Shown here piece after piece: positions 33,910 through 48,700 of a DNA stretch of 62,119 nt (the first letter of the stretch is position 1; every line of letters starts with the position of its first letter). The stretch comes from Symsagittifera roscoffensis (Eukaryota > Xenacoelomorpha > Acoela > Convolutidae): positions 19,117,877 to 19,179,995 of the forward strand of contig NC_087066.1 in assembly GCF_963678635.1 (NCBI RefSeq). Reading direction: 5' to 3'. The notes below the pieces were generated by a model that saw only the letters and a list, made by a program, of their open reading frames with translations, was not told where the DNA came from and searched no databases. The position numbers and the translations under genes were made by a program.

Positions 33910-36553
33910 TCAGAAACCTTTCAGCTCTAGACTTTTCTCTATACGCAGAGCTAAAGCGGTTGTCGCCCCGCTAATTTGTCGCCTCGAGAGCATAGGTTCC
34001 TCGATTACATCATTGAGTCAAAATCCATAAATCAAGGGTGTGTAAATGTCAGCTCAGCTCTATTAATGTAGATGACCGACCGAGTCCTTTGTTACCCCCC
34101 CCCCCCCCCCTGATTATTTTCTTCTGTTTTCGTCACTGATTTCTTAGAGAAAAAAAAACAGTTCGTAGCCGTGGTTCTGTCCGAATCTATACATCATGTA
34201 TTTAAAAACAAGATAAAACTCATTTGATAAAAAAAATCAGCCAATAAAATTGACCGACTTGTGTTGAAAATAGAAAGCAAAAGAATGATCGATTTAATAT
34301 TTATGTAGTGGTCTTTTATTTTAATGTTATGATAGCTTTTGTAATCAGATTTTCTTCTTTTAAAAAAGTGGAATTCTTCATAAAACAATATTTCCGACTC
34401 CTCAAAAGCCAAAAATTAATTAATTATTACCTTTTATTCCCTTTTGAGGTTTTATTCGCTTTCATCTTACAGAATTCTCTTGAAATCTTGAAGTATAAAA
34501 GTAGAATATTCTAGTTTATATGATGGAGCTAAGAAATGTACCAAAATTGTAATTTGCCAATTTTTTTAAGATTTTGCATCGAAAACCCTGGAAAAAGATT
34601 GCGTTAACTGAATGCAGTGAAAATTCTCTCTGGCTGATATTAGAAAAAAAAGATTGATTTGCGAGTTTCCGGCCCAGAGAACCAAGTTGGCATCGCCCAT
34701 TTAGATAATACTGAAATTCGCCTCTGAGTAAATTTACACTATTTTCTACTCTGCTTGTTATAGTTTTCTTCACTCGAACTCTTCATTCAAAAAGTGAGGT
34801 CATAAATGAGGATCCTTTCTCTTATTTTTACTTTTTTAGGCAACTTTCATTGTCGATTATTGAACCCAGTTTTAAAATTTGACTGGTGTGAAGATTCGAA
34901 TTATTTAGTTTCCTTATGTCTGTTTCATAATTTTCACCCTGAAGTCTGTCAAGCTTGTTTGAAGTTTGTAGCATAAGTTGATCACACTTAATCCAAAATA
35001 TCCAAAAAAAAACTGAGCCACAGTCAAATTATTCAAATGAGATCTGTAGATCGATCCATTTATTGGGTTAAAAATTCCCCATCAGAATTCAACCCGATTA
35101 CCTGAATTCTTTCAACTAGCGGCAATATTGCTTTTTGCGCCCAATCTATTAGCGGTATACAAACCACTCAGTGCATTGCAATGGGTAGTCCCGTAGACCT
35201 CCTATAGGTCTCTACTCTCTTTTCCTCTGGAATTTATCCCTTTATTTAACCGCTTTATCTTTTCCCCCCTTTTCCCGGCCGGCGATTTTCCAGTTGCTCC
35301 TCATACTTGTTCACGTGGACGACGATAGCCAACGAGGATATCGGGTTGAGCAGAGAAAAGTAAAACTAAAATTGAAAAAATAGGGATAATCAAATGACGC
35401 TATTATAATAAAATCGGAGGCAGAAAAATAGACTTATAACTTATTCATTGGTTATTGAATTCTTCAGGAATCATTTCTTTATCACTACGAGTGAAAAAGG
35501 AAATCAACTCACTGACCAAAAAGACAATCACAAAAGAAAAATCAAAATAACTCTGATTTTTTTTCCAAACCGTAAATTTGATATCCATTACCTGGTTTTC
35601 CCCGTTTTTAACCCGGTAATCTAAAATTGTTACCACTTTGGTCTAGTTTGATTAAATAGATCAAAGATATTTCAAACTATCAGTTTTTCATCAGACAGTT
35701 ACGAGCCCTAAATTTTCGCATTACTTCCTTATTTTCTTCAAATTGCAGATTGACTAAATCTGTCTTCAACATTTGAATAGTTTCCAATCACTCTTCAGTC
35801 TAATTTGTTTGACATACTTTTGTTTTAAACAGTCCCTTCCAAACTCAACATATTAGGGCATTGGTGGAAATAAACAAACACCTTTCTTTAGATTCTTCCA
35901 AAAATTGGAGTTACTCTTCAATATTTACAATACGCTCCCAGAAAGTCCAGAAACTGCGACGTTTCTTTTCCTTAAACTTAAACTGCGACGTTTCTTTTCC
36001 TTAAACCAGAATTTTTCCAGTCAGTCCCATAACCTCATTTTTCACATTTACAGGTCTTATTTTTCCATAAAATCGTCAACCCAGACTTCAATTTTATAGC
36101 CGCAGGTTTGCAAGCGCCCACAGCTGAGCGTGGAAAACAAACCCAAAACAAAGCCCAGAAAAACAAAAACAAAATTTTACTGTCTTCTGAATAAATACTT
36201 CGTTTTCACAATAAACAACAAGCAGCGACCTTAAACGTCGCTTCAAGTATTTTTGCTCCCTTTTACGTGCCCGAGTTAACAGCCGAAAAACAAAATCCAA
36301 TACAAGTCATGTTTGGCTACAAATGTTCAATTCAGTCGTTGTTATTGTTACTATCTCATAGTTAGTCTTTTTGGGAACCCATTTTTTCAGCTGTTATGTT
36401 CCATTTGTTATTTTTTTGATTCATACAACAAAGTGAAGCTGAACTTATACATCATCATCGCCAGGCATTCAATTCTGTCATTCTGTTATAAACTAACAAA
36501 TTTCTTTTAAAAAAACTAGATCCAAAAAAAATCTGATAAAAGTAAACAGAAAA
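33910..36553. other. Upstream region of the receptor gene
   Basis: No gene is supported here. It contains a C16 tract (34095-34110), short AT-rich frames and a small tandem echo (AAACTGCGACGTTTCTTTTC twice, about 35955-36005). A TATAAA at 36487-36492 lies about 65 bp before the receptor start codon and could be a core promoter element, but the transcription start is unknown. Confidence 0.4.
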
Positions 36554-36700
36554 ATGACAATTCGATTTATGAGTTTGAACTTTGTTGCGTTCGTCCTAAT
36601 TGCATTTATCCGAAACAGTGAGAGCACATATGGCAAGGAGTCTAACGACGTGGAGCAGGAGGAGCTTTGTCAAGCGTTCTGCCAGTTGAAATGCATGAAG
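36554..36700 (+). CDS. Receptor exon 1: signal peptide and first Cys motif
   Basis: The first ATG gives a leader (MTIRFMSLNFVAFVLIAFI) of signal-peptide type, followed by an acidic segment and CQAFCQLKCMK. The exon ends in phase 0 at AAG/GTACCA. The next ATG (MSLN) is in frame and would still give a hydrophobic leader, so the start is not absolutely fixed. A 9.8 kb intron follows. Confidence 0.75.
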
Positions 36701-39700
36701 GTACCAAAATACTGAAACTTACAATTTGTAGAAAAAAAACACCTAGGAAACTGAGCAGAAAACTATCAGTTTTTTGCCAATTTGCTATTTAAAGTCAATG
36801 CTTAAGCCAAGCGCAAACATTACGAAGGTTCGCAACTTACTGTGGGTTTCAAAATTGTGGTTTATAATGTAAAATGAAAGATTTTTTTTAAAAAAAGAAA
36901 CTCAAATTTTGTTACTGAACATAAACCTATCACTGTTTTATAATTGTGATATCTAATTTATACTTTCGGTGTTATATAATTGCCGGTTAAGTTTTTGCTT
37001 GGTTCTAAGTAATGAGAAAACTAATTCATGCATCCAGTTCACTGTTTTGTGATTTCCAGGGCTGGTTTTTTATGAACCCTGTTGACTTTTCAGTTGTATT
37101 TTTGTAATCTAATTTTTTCGATATCAAACTTTGTAGCTTTAACCTCTTATGGCCCCTAGTATAAAGATAACTTAGCAGGAGTGCCAGGGGTGGATCTAGG
37201 ATTTTCTCGAGGGGGCGGATTTACGAAAAATTGTCGAAAGTTTTGACGACATTTTTTTTAGGTTGACCAAATTGATTTTAGGAGCTGTTGTAAAGTAGTA
37301 AAAAGATGCTGTTTTGGCCAAATGTTCTGCGCCGCAGGCAAATTTTTGAAAAAACAGGTCAAAAAAACTGTTTTTGGGCACTTTTTAAAAAATTTTGACA
37401 AAAAAAATGAGTTTTTTTTTGGCGCGCGCTCCCCCCCCCCTTCCCCTCAAAAATAGTATATATTGGCGCCAAAGGTGCCTTTAGAAAAAATTTTAGGGTC
37501 GGTCAGCCAAAAATGGATTTCTTAAAAAGTAACAAAGGGGGGACCCTGTGGGTCGGCAGGGGGTCGAATCCCTGAAGAAAAAGGGTCCGCTGAACATCTA
37601 AATAATCAGATGGGGAGTGGTCCTTACTTTTCCACAGAAAAACGGTCTGTAAACAAAACTATTCAGACCAAATTTTTTCATCAAAGATCAGCTTTCGGTT
37701 TTTTCTTGATACCAATCACTACAGAAAACACTTTAAAAGCCAGACTCAGTCTCATGCGAACTTGCTTTGAGGATTTTGAATTTGCTTAAAAATGCACCCA
37801 TTTTCGCTCAAAATTTTTCCCCACTCTTTGAGAGAAGAAATACACTTAAGTTCATATTTTTGCTACAAATTTATTGACTGAAACTGGCATTTAAAGATAA
37901 AAAAAGCTAATTTTAATATGTCTTTTGATGGAAGGTAGAGTAGTGCCCCTTCCAACCTATTCCGTTATTTGTTTGTTCTCGTTTTTTGTTTTTCTTTCTG
38001 TAAGTGAGTGGATGAAACTTCTGCTGTCTGGTACTTTTTTTCTTTCTTTTTTTTAACTGCCTCAAAAAACGGCACGGCCACCTCAAGCGAGGTGGACAAA
38101 AAGTTTTGGCTGAAGCAAAGCTTTCGAATGCAAAAGAAACTGAACACTATCTGTTACTGTAAAAGCAGGTTCGGGTTTCTATTCAGACGATTTCAGAGAA
38201 AAACGAGGACAGCCGGTTGCTGTGCAAGTAGCCCAGAACATTTCGACAATATACAAAAAAAACTTTGTCTCAGGTTTTGTCTCAAAAAAATGCAAACAAA
38301 AAAAAATCTCAAACGCAAATTTTAGCGCAAGAGGGAAATTCCAAAACTAGTTTTAGTTTAAAAAAAGGAAGCCTAAATTACCCATTTTTGTATAAAGAAC
38401 GTTACTCGAACGCTTTACTCAAAATTAAATTAAAATTCAAAGGATTCAAAGGTTTTTCTCAACACCGGGACAACTTTTTCATTTTTTGATAACCTAGATT
38501 ATATTAAGTCTAAACAGGCTTCAATATGATATATCGCTCAACCCAATGTAATCATTATTTGTGGTACCTGAGTTTACAGAGATAACAAAAAACGACAAAA
38601 AACTAAAACACATCCTTATACAAAATTCCTCTACATTTTCCTTCCCAATGATCGTGATACGTTGAGGAGTAAAGCTAAGGAGCTTGCAGCTGTCCTTGCA
38701 ATGCACTAAAACGAACCATCTGTCCTCTCCTTGGATGGAATCGAAGAAAAAGGCGAGCGGTGTTTTTTCTCGATGTCAGATACTTCAAATAAATTTGAGA
38801 GCAAAATTCAAAAAAATTTTGGTGACGAGAAACACTTTGTGCAACAAATCTAGTGGAGGGGTGCACTAATCGGAATATTACAAGAGCAGAACGTGTCCAA
38901 GAGCAGATTCAACTAATTAAACCAACCTCCAATCGGCACACTATCTACTCCCCGCTATTAGGTCGTTTCAGGGAGTTCTAGTTCTGTAAAACGTTTCTTA
39001 TCGTGTCCAAAACGACTAAGGTTTGGCCGTTTAGCTTTTAGCGCCTAAAAGTAACAACGTCTAAACTTTCTTATTTCATCCAATGAAGTTTCTTATTGTA
39101 CAAAAAAATTAGATATTTAATGTCGCGGGAAAAAATAGTTTGAGTTTCAGATACACATACGATATTTTTTGTATTGAAACAGATTTCATTTGTTCTGCCT
39201 TTGGACCAGATCTGATTTTGGACCATTCTTCTCTCAAACCAGCTACTAATGTTAGTAGTTTTAACTTAGAGTCCTCTGGAATAACATGAACTGTTTTCAC
39301 AACATATAGTCTGCAGAGAAAAATTATGAAAAAATTTTGAGGGTGAAGTAGTAATGATTTCATAAAATAATTAAACACTCCTTAAAACACATTCATTTTG
39401 AATCATGGGGAACATATATACATCATTCGATTTCAAGTTGATTTGAATTCATTTTAATTTAACGCTCATCTGAGTTGACACACTCCAAATATTTGTTATT
39501 GTGAGAAGATTCAACATCATTTCAGAATATGACAGCTCTTTTTGTTTAAAATAAATTTTTGGGTCAGCGGCCTAGAACTTCAGATGCGCTATTTTTGACA
39601 CCATTTTAATCCTGTGAAGTTGCTAGACATCGCTAAAACGCAAAAGGCCTGGTCGCAAATTAGTGCAATTTTTTAACCCATAAACCTATTTGGGGGCCAA

Positions 39701-42700
39701 AAAATTTATCGGCTCTGTTTTTATGCAAATTTGTGTTAAAGTCTGGAGCATTTTGGCAAAAAATGCCCCTAACATTGTTTGCAATAAATGAGCGGCCTGT
39801 GATTGAATTTTTTGCAATCAAATTAAATCAGTGCCTGGCTATTGTTTGAATGTCAATCTAAATTTATATTCTCCTAAATCACTTAAATTCTAACCTCCAT
39901 GTGGAGCAGTTAACAAATCAGCACTAATTTTTCACGCAAATGTTCACAGTTTTCCATTTTTTTCTTCGTTTATTTGTCCAGTAAAACAATTCAACAACGC
40001 TCAGCATGGCTAATTGAATTTAAGAGCTAACAAAAAGACCAGAAAAAAATCTTTTTGGAACATTTGAAATAAAATTTTTTCATGAGGTGCTTTTTTGTTT
40101 TGTTTCAAAGAAAAAAAACGTTTATAAGAAAAAACATTAAAGATGTGAACTAACTCAAATTTTGAGGCAGGGCGTTTACCGTTTCACATCTTCACTGGGA
40201 CAAGAAAGGAAAGACCGTTCAATTAGCATACGATTTTACTAAAATTATCTCATTATCATTCTGCAAAAAGTCAGTCATGCTTGTTTTGCATTAAACTCAC
40301 ATCAACGATCCCTTTTTTCACACTTTTATGAAAACAAACATGGGAGTAGTTTGCTGTTAACAGGTAGCATAAAGGTGTTAACGGGTACCCGTTTTTGTTT
40401 TCCCACTTCCCCCTAATTTATTCACACCTTCCCCTTGCAGCTTTGCATTCATAATCCCAAGTCTGCTTTAAATTCCCGCGGCATTCGGGTAAATGTTATA
40501 ATAAAAATAATATTTCGGGGTCTGAAGAAGTGCTAACTGGTTAATGGGGATTATCTATGCATCTTTTCCTTTTTGGGCCGCTCCCGAGGACAAATTTAAA
40601 TGTTTCCTGACTACATTGATCTCCTTTTCCTCAAAAAACAAGGTTAATAAGTGAAAAAGGGAGAAAAAACAAGTTTTTGTGCTTTTGAACTCTTTTACAT
40701 AATAGAAATTACCAGAAAAATGTAAATTAATATGAGCGAAAAGGTGAACAACTTGCAAAGTTATATCAAATCATAATTATTTTATTGAGATTGCATTAAA
40801 AGGACCTGTAAATTATGAATCACCTTGTTGAAAATCACTTATTAAAAAATCTGATACCTGTTCAGAGGTGTATTTGACTCTACATTATTTGTAGGAACTA
40901 TTTGGGAAAAATACCCTCCTCATGTCATTCAAAAAATTCCATCAACTAAGTATTGCAAGCCAAATTTTCTTACAGAAAAATATGAAATTAAACTTTTTCT
41001 ACCGTCTTGGTTTTTCGCTGCAGTTCGTGGTTGCTTCACGAATAAATATATATTTCAATAAAAGGAGATTTAATTTTTCCAATGCCCAATATAATTTTCC
41101 AACCCACACGATGATGAGATTTGCAAATTAGCGGGTGCGGCATCTTGGGCTCTTTCTCTCTTTTTTGTCTCTCTCACTGTAAGCCCAATCAAGGAGCCCT
41201 TTCCATTCATTTTGAGTGATGCCTGGAAGTCATGAGGCGATGGACCGAACAATAAGCTGAAGATTAGAAAATTGATTAACTTTATTTTATTGCTTCCTCC
41301 GATCACGCCCGATATATGGGATAATCTAGCATCAACCCAGTCTCATAAATTAGCAGCTCCAGAAGCCCATATAACTGGAAATATCCTCTAAAAATCTGGT
41401 ATATTCTACTTGATCACACGCGGCGAACCAGTTTAACCATTATCTAGATAAATAAGCTCCACCTCTTTTGGTGGTGTGTGTATGACGGTTGCAAGAAGAT
41501 TTTATGAAAACTTGGACTATTTTGCTACCCTTGCTCACTTAAAATACAATGACCGGTTATGAATCGTTAACTACGGTCAGTTCAAGCCAGGTTATAATAA
41601 CTAAACTTATTGTTGAAAGCGAACTGAAATTCAATAAACATCAAGAGCATCAAGAGCACTCTTCTTTTCTGATAAATTATTTAGCATCATTTCCAGCCTG
41701 CCTTTTTGAGGATGTCTTACTCAGTTTTGAGAATTGACAATAGTTCAAATATTCGCTGTAATAAGAATTCCCGGTTTATGAAAGCCAGATCGTTTTATCG
41801 AAAAAAAATCTAATTTTTTGAAAACTTCAATTAAAATTACTTTAGATCACTCGAACAGTTAAACTTTTTAGCTTTCTCTTAATCGTTGTAATAAAAGATG
41901 AGATTTTCTTGATTCACTTCCAAAAATAGTTTTTTTTATCATTGGAGCCGGCAGAGCTAAAGCAATTTTTCGCTCAATTTAAACTTCATCTTTTGCATAA
42001 TCGAAATGAAAACAAGGATTTTTAGATACTCGGATCGGCTTCCGTCTTCCGTTAAGTCGCTTAGTTGATGTCTGTCTATTGTCTTGGTAGATTGTGACGT
42101 TATATGGAGAAACTAAAACTTCCAGCACCTGTGGATTTTATTCTAATCCGAGCTTAGAAAAGCTCAAATAATATCAGATTCATCTAGACTGTACTTTAAA
42201 ACGTAGTTAGTTCAAGATTTTTTCTTGTTTAGGTATAGAAATTTTGCCAGACGATTAAATCCCCCCCCAAAAAAATAAATTTTAATGAGCAATTGGCTTT
42301 GAATTGTTTTTTTCTACAAAAGGTTGTATCAATGAAGTTTACAATGTTTGCCTTTGTCGTTCTCGGTTAAATTTTCTATATTAAAATAATTTTGATTTTT
42401 TGCCCGTTGTGTCATGCTTGTTATGGGCACAGAAAATCTCCTGGTTTAGAAGTTGGGTGCTTGCAAGTCCAAAGCAATCTATGTGAGTTTGCAATTTGAG
42501 AGTTTGCAGAATCATCAACTTTGGTTTCGACCTTGTGATCCTCAAAACTAGCGCAGATTGCGTTTTTTTTTCTAAAATCTTAAATGATGTGAAATACATG
42601 AAAAAGGAGAGTTTTGAATGATGGTTAGATTTTCGGAAAGTTTAAATGATTTCAGTGACGCCATGGTATCTAAGTGGTTTCAATCGACGCAAGTTCAAAC

Positions 42701-45700
42701 CAATCTCTTATCTGACTGATACCCAGCATGTATTATTGTAGCCAATTCATTCAAGCACCTTGGTCCAACAACATAGGCATTGTTCTTCAGTTGTAAGACA
42801 TGTAACTGCCTGCAGCAATCTTAATCACAACTTTTCTTCTTGCATTCTTGCCTTTTGGTAACTTTTTTCACGCATTGTTCACACTTGAATCACACTTTTT
42901 GAGGTTTATTCAACTCTGATGCCATAGAAACCATATTAAAATGTCAGTTTTGAAAATCTCAAAACAACAATGGAATCTTGCTAACTCGGGTTTAATTAGC
43001 GGCAAGTTAGCTGACCTGTGAACTCTTACAATACTTCACTTGACGTTAAAACAAAAGCAAAATATAGGCACACCTTTCATTAGTTAAATTTCCCTCGAGG
43101 TTAGAGAAATAAAGTTAAAACACGTGTATATAAACCACATGTTGGTAATGCAATGATTTTCGCTGTGAAAATTAAGTGTAATAAGTTATTACAAGCAATC
43201 AGTATTAAAACGCATTTTCATACAGGTGAAAAGAATGATGTGATTGATCACGTCGTTCGTTTACCGTGGCGTGTAATCAACTAAAAATATTATAAACAAT
43301 CACAAACAGAAAGTCATTGGTAAGCTGTTCTCGGTCTGTTAATTTTAATTTTTAATTACTTCACGATCAAACACCAACCGTATAACCAGGGCGGATCTAG
43401 AATTTTCTCAAGGCGGGGGCGGTTTTTCAAAAAATTATTGAAAATTTTGTCGACCTTTGCTCTTCCAAATCACTATAATAATCTATTTTTTTCTACCAAA
43501 TAGTTGAAAAATAAAACAGGCCGAAAACGACGTTTTTAAGCATTTTTTGTAAAGTTTCAGCCAAAAACGTGCTTTTTCCCGCCCTAAAATGGATGCCTTA
43601 AATTAGTCTTTATTTGACGGCTACGATTGTGGAATGATAAACTAATACTCGTTAATCATCAAAAAACGGTTTAAATTAAGTCAGAATGAACGAAGTGTGA
43701 AGGAACCGAGAACCGTTACCATGTTCGCTTCCTGTTAAATAGACTACTGATTCTTAATTCCACCGGGCGATGCTATCGGTCGATTGGGATTAAAGATTTG
43801 AAACAGTTTAGAGCTTCCAGGATTACTTCTAATTCCAAATATATTTGGCGACATCGTGTTCGGGATTTGGAACCAAAGAGATAATTTGGTAACTTCTCGA
43901 AGTCAGTCTGTTGTTTTTAAGAAAATATGGCTCTGAATTTCAGTTTGATCAAGATAAAAGTTCTTCTAACTATTTTTACGACTGATAGGCACTTTCGATA
44001 TAAGCTGTTGTTAACATTTTATTGCTAGCTGGAAATAAAAATCTAAATTTATCTCAAAATATTTACATGATTTTCAATAAAAATCAAAACACTGGATTTC
44101 AAAAAACCTTCATGGCGTTTTAGCTCTTAAGAAAAAGTCTGCATCTCACAATGTACTTTTTTGTTCTCATTAATTTTTCATTTCTACTGGTACGTGGCTA
44201 TTTTTAAGCTTTTTAAAAAATCGATATTAATGGCTTGAATAAAATTATCTTGCGTTTTAAATGTCAATAGCCTGTCCTGTGCCCAGTTATCATAAAATGA
44301 ATCAGAGGGATTAAATCTGTTGAAAAATATTAACAGCAGTTCTAAGTCTGTTTCGGAAATGTAATCTCTTTTGGACCAGAGACTGTGCCGGACCTCGAGA
44401 GGGGTTATCATTTCACATCAATAATTTCAGCTGTGAGTGATAAAAGCTCAATAACACTTGAGGCGTGCTTGGGTGAATCGCTAATGCACTCAACAACTTC
44501 AGATTACCATGATATGAAAATGTAATTACTTTTATGTCACTTCACTGTTCACCTTTATCATAAAAATAAAAAGATTTTTTTTTCATTCAACTGGTTTGAA
44601 ACACCGATGTGGCAAGATATCAGACTATCATTTATTTATTTTTTAATAGAATCGCTTGGTTCGTGTATTTTTCCTCGTGAATAATCACGAAAAAAAGTGG
44701 TTTTTTGACTATAAGTGGTTTGCCTTTGGGCTCCTAATTCGGCTCTGATTTGAAGTTCAAACAAAATTGACACAATAGCGAATTAAATTTACAGTAATTT
44801 TTGAAAGTAAAACTCTGCTGGATTTGGCCTGGAAGTTAATTAGTTTACAAAAAAGTCGCTAAGTCGCTCCTTCAATCGAATCAAAATAGACCGTTTGTTT
44901 TGATGAATCCAACTGGACATATTTGAAGGAAGGGCGTGGCACTTAACCAGCCAGAATATATGGAAGCAAACATCTTTTTCCCTCTTTTCCAGAGGCGGGG
45001 CTAAAAATATCTGGACCGGTTTCTCATAATAAATCCCTTTTTTTGTCTTATTTTTCCTTTTAGTCTTTTTGTAATGTTTAATTGTTGGCAAAAGAATCAG
45101 AAAAATAATCATAGCAGTGATATTAGAACATGCAATGGCTGAATAGAGTGTGCGGTTCTCAATGGAAGCAGTTGAGTTGAGGCAAAAAAAGAGGATCGGT
45201 TTTAGTTTAAAAGGAGCTTTCCCTAATGGAGAGATAACAAAATGTGCTTTTGACAGGTCACAAGTTAGCCACGGGCTGAATTCAATTTTACACAGAGGGA
45301 TGAATTTGTCCTTTTCAGCTCTTTTACAATCTTCGGCCTCGCGATGAAGCTAAAATCCCGCAGGATTTCCTCAGTTTTTTCTTGTTCCGCGTCGTATTCC
45401 GATTTAATATATGTTATATTTAATTAGTCGAGACGCCTAGGTTTGAATAGATTCAGATTTCTTTTTTCACAAAAAATCAATATATCATTTAAAAAGACAT
45501 GAATCGAGTTTTTCACACCAACAAGAAAAAATAAAAACTAGTAGTGGTTCTCATTTTTGCCTTCTTTGTTGCTGACGACTCTTTGAGATTTTCAAATTTT
45601 TTGTTAATAAAATTTGATGAACAACAATCACAAAAGTAATTCATTTCAAATTTATTCAATTGAATACTTGTGTACTCTCTATTCGTAAACAAGAAATCAA

Positions 45701-48700
45701 TAAACGTTTAATCGCGTGGTTGTTTATTTTTTTAATACACCGTGTGTCATCTAATTCTCTACATGGCTCTCTGAAAGCTTTTTCAGCAATTTGAAAAATT
45801 TGGTCGGACAATCATTTAATCACACCTTTGATCATGCATGATTGTTCTTTTTTCACAATGCTTTGTATTTATTGTGAAACCCGGATGTAATGATTGCCAC
45901 CAAAAAGTGATTCAATATCATAGCGGCTGTTAATTTAAAAAAAAAAACACGCAAAAATGAGAACGGAAAACAGGAAAGGTCAATTTATTCCATAACCGGG
46001 CCGATAGGGTAATTGAATCAATAATGCAAAACACAGTTAGATATTGTATTGCTATGAATGACCGGCGCTGAAATTATTTGCAATCTGTCTGGCGAGCGTA
46101 GCGTGCTGGGATTAATTGAGAAATATTTATACGCTCACTCCATGATTTCGTAAAATATGGAATTGGGTACTCATATTTACAAAATTGATTAAAATTTGCG
46201 ACAAATTTGTCTCCATTGGAAGTGAGATTATGTTTGATTGCTATGAGAATACAAAAAAGCCCTTACTCAAAGTGAATTTTTTGCTATTGACTAATAATTT
46301 TGGTTATCGGAAAAAACTCCAGCAAGGGTTCGTCTGGTCAAACAAAAGAACTCAATTTTTCCTCACAATTTTTCTTTCCTCATAAATTAATGTAAAATGA
46401 GCAAGTTTGAACTAAATATAATTCGAGTTTCTGTTTAGTTTTGTTGTGTGTTTTAGGAGGACTACAGTCAAATTCAGTGTGTTCCAAGGTGTTATAGGCC
46501 AGGAGACACTTTTGGGAAGAGTGTCAGCCAATGTGTAAGTTTTAACACGAAAGTGAAAAGTGCCGATAAAAATGTTGACTACTTCTGCGAATTGATTTAC
46601 AACTAACGACAAGATGTTTTCTTTAATTTTTTTTAAGAAAAGCATTTTATTGGGAGAATCAGAAGTTTAAATGGCAATCTGTTTAGATGGCGAAAGAATG
46701 CAAGCAGGAGTCATGCTCAGTTTATGGTGAGTCTCACAAAAAATCACTCAAAAAAGAATAATGTTGCAAGGAAAGGAAATTAAACTTAAAAAACAGAAAA
46801 AAAATGAATAACAAAAATGCTCAGAAAAAAAGTCATGAAAAAAACAGCATTTACTCTTATGGTGGTGAAACACAGGGGATGATTTAGAGAGGAAGAGAGA
46901 CTCGATCTCCTGACTTCCCAAAGTTTTCTCCATTTGATACTATTTTACGACATCCATTTTTGGTCTGTCAACTCAGCAATTTCTCCAAACTGTCGTTAAC
47001 GTCAATATAATCTCTAAGTTTGATGGAAGAGCGCGCGCCGAAGCGTTTTTTTTTAAACTACTCTTCGGAGCAAAAAAATTTGTCAAGATGGGCTCAGTGC
47101 TCAGCAAATCTGTTTTGGGAAAAAACTCGGAAAATTAATTTGGACAACATGAATAATGATCGACAAACTGTTTGATTTTTTTGAACATTTTAGATCCACC
47201 TTCTGGGTTAAGAATTTTTTCATTTTAATTTATCATTTAACAGCTTCGATATTATTTTTATGAAGTCAAGAAAATACCGTTGATGAATACCTTGTTCTTT
47301 TTTCAGCCTTCTCAGCCGACAGTGCCCCCTCTCCTTCCACGGTGGAAGTGAAAAAACTAGACCCCTCTCGTCCAGTAGGGGAGAAGATACTCCTAGTGTG
47401 GGACAGTAGCACCCCCTCTTCCTCGTCTTCTTCCTCGTCTGGAGGGGGTGGGAGTGGATTGCACCAGGTGGTGTATTCTGTCGAGTCTCGACAATGGGGC
47501 AGCTCAAAGTGGAACTTCGAGGCACTGGTTAGTAATTATAAGATCAAAATTTTTAGTCTTCAGAAAGAAGAGTCGCTTTACCTCTAAGTGGCTCTGTGAC
47601 AACTCACACCATACAAATACGGAAACTCAAGAAGAATAAGCTAGCAAAGTTGGCAAGTATCAAACACTTGCTTCGCTCCGAGGCGCTGGTATTCGGTGCC
47701 AGTGGCACAATGCAAGTGACTTAGATAGTTCTCAGAGATTCATATTAGCCGATTTATTGCAAAATTTTTCATTCGTTGGGAGAGTGACTAAGACCAAGCT
47801 TAAAATATTAATTATGGCTTCAGTCTGGCTGATCATGACTGATTGACAAAAAACATCCGAATATTCCGAATGAAATTAAAAATATTCTTCTGTATTTTTA
47901 CAAACTATCCTTGCCACAACTTTGACATGAATCACACACTGACAATCTATGAAAACATTGCTCTTCTTAGAAGATTTATTAAATGTCCTGTTATTTTTTA
48001 TGAAGATAAACTTGATTCCGTTGAGCTTTCACACTTTTTCATCCCTTTCATCTCTTCCCTCGTAATCAATTGACCGTGCTGCTATCAATATTAGCAAATA
48101 CCCACATTTTATGCCCAATTATAACCCAGTTGTTGTAAACTTCAAGAGTGTTCTTCAAAGTTATGACTTTTGAAAAGAAATTTAATCTGATTAAGTTCCA
48201 AAAAATCAACTAAGGGAATCCGTCGCTATGCGCTCTAGCTCTTTTTACAGCCTTTTTATCAGCTCCTCGATTAGAATTTCAGAGCGCGGTTCGAGTCCCA
48301 AAGGGACCCTTGTCAATTAAATTCTTTAGCAAAATTGTCTCCGTTTTATCAGTGATGCTCAAAACTCCATGACGCTTTAAAACCCTCCGTAGAGATATTC
48401 CTCAGCTCAAGCTCCGTCAAAAAAGACAAAAAATTGGGGCAAAAGTGTGATATTTTAATTCTCCCAGGATTGAAAAGCGATGCTTGAAAACTGAGAGCTC
48501 GAAAGGGCTGCTGGTTCCTTTCACAAACAAGTGATGCGTTCTAAATTGGGTTAAGTAAAGCCACCAGCAGCTTACCAATTGAACTGCTAACTTAATAATA
48601 CCATTTAATTTAACTAGTTTTTGGGCTTTTTGTTGTGGTCTTCGGGGAGTCGACAACCCAATTGAAAAGTTCCTTTTAACTATCGGCTCTGGCTGATGGA

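Noticed and set aside
38077-38096. Small perfect stem-loop CCACCTCAAGCGAGGTGG
   Set aside because: A seven-base stem of this size is expected by chance and has no context.
42655-42705. A-box-like TATCTAAGTGG and B-box-like AGTTCAAACC about 30 bp apart
   Set aside because: No folding into a tRNA shape and no second copy in the window; probably chance.
47342-47639. Alternative frames over receptor exon 4
   Set aside because: The in-phase exon 47307-47527 with FN3 motifs explains the coding signal.
48286-48304. GGTTCGAGTCCC, a perfect tRNA B-box-like sequence
   Set aside because: No cloverleaf, acceptor stem or convincing A box could be paired around it, so a tRNA gene or SINE is not supported.
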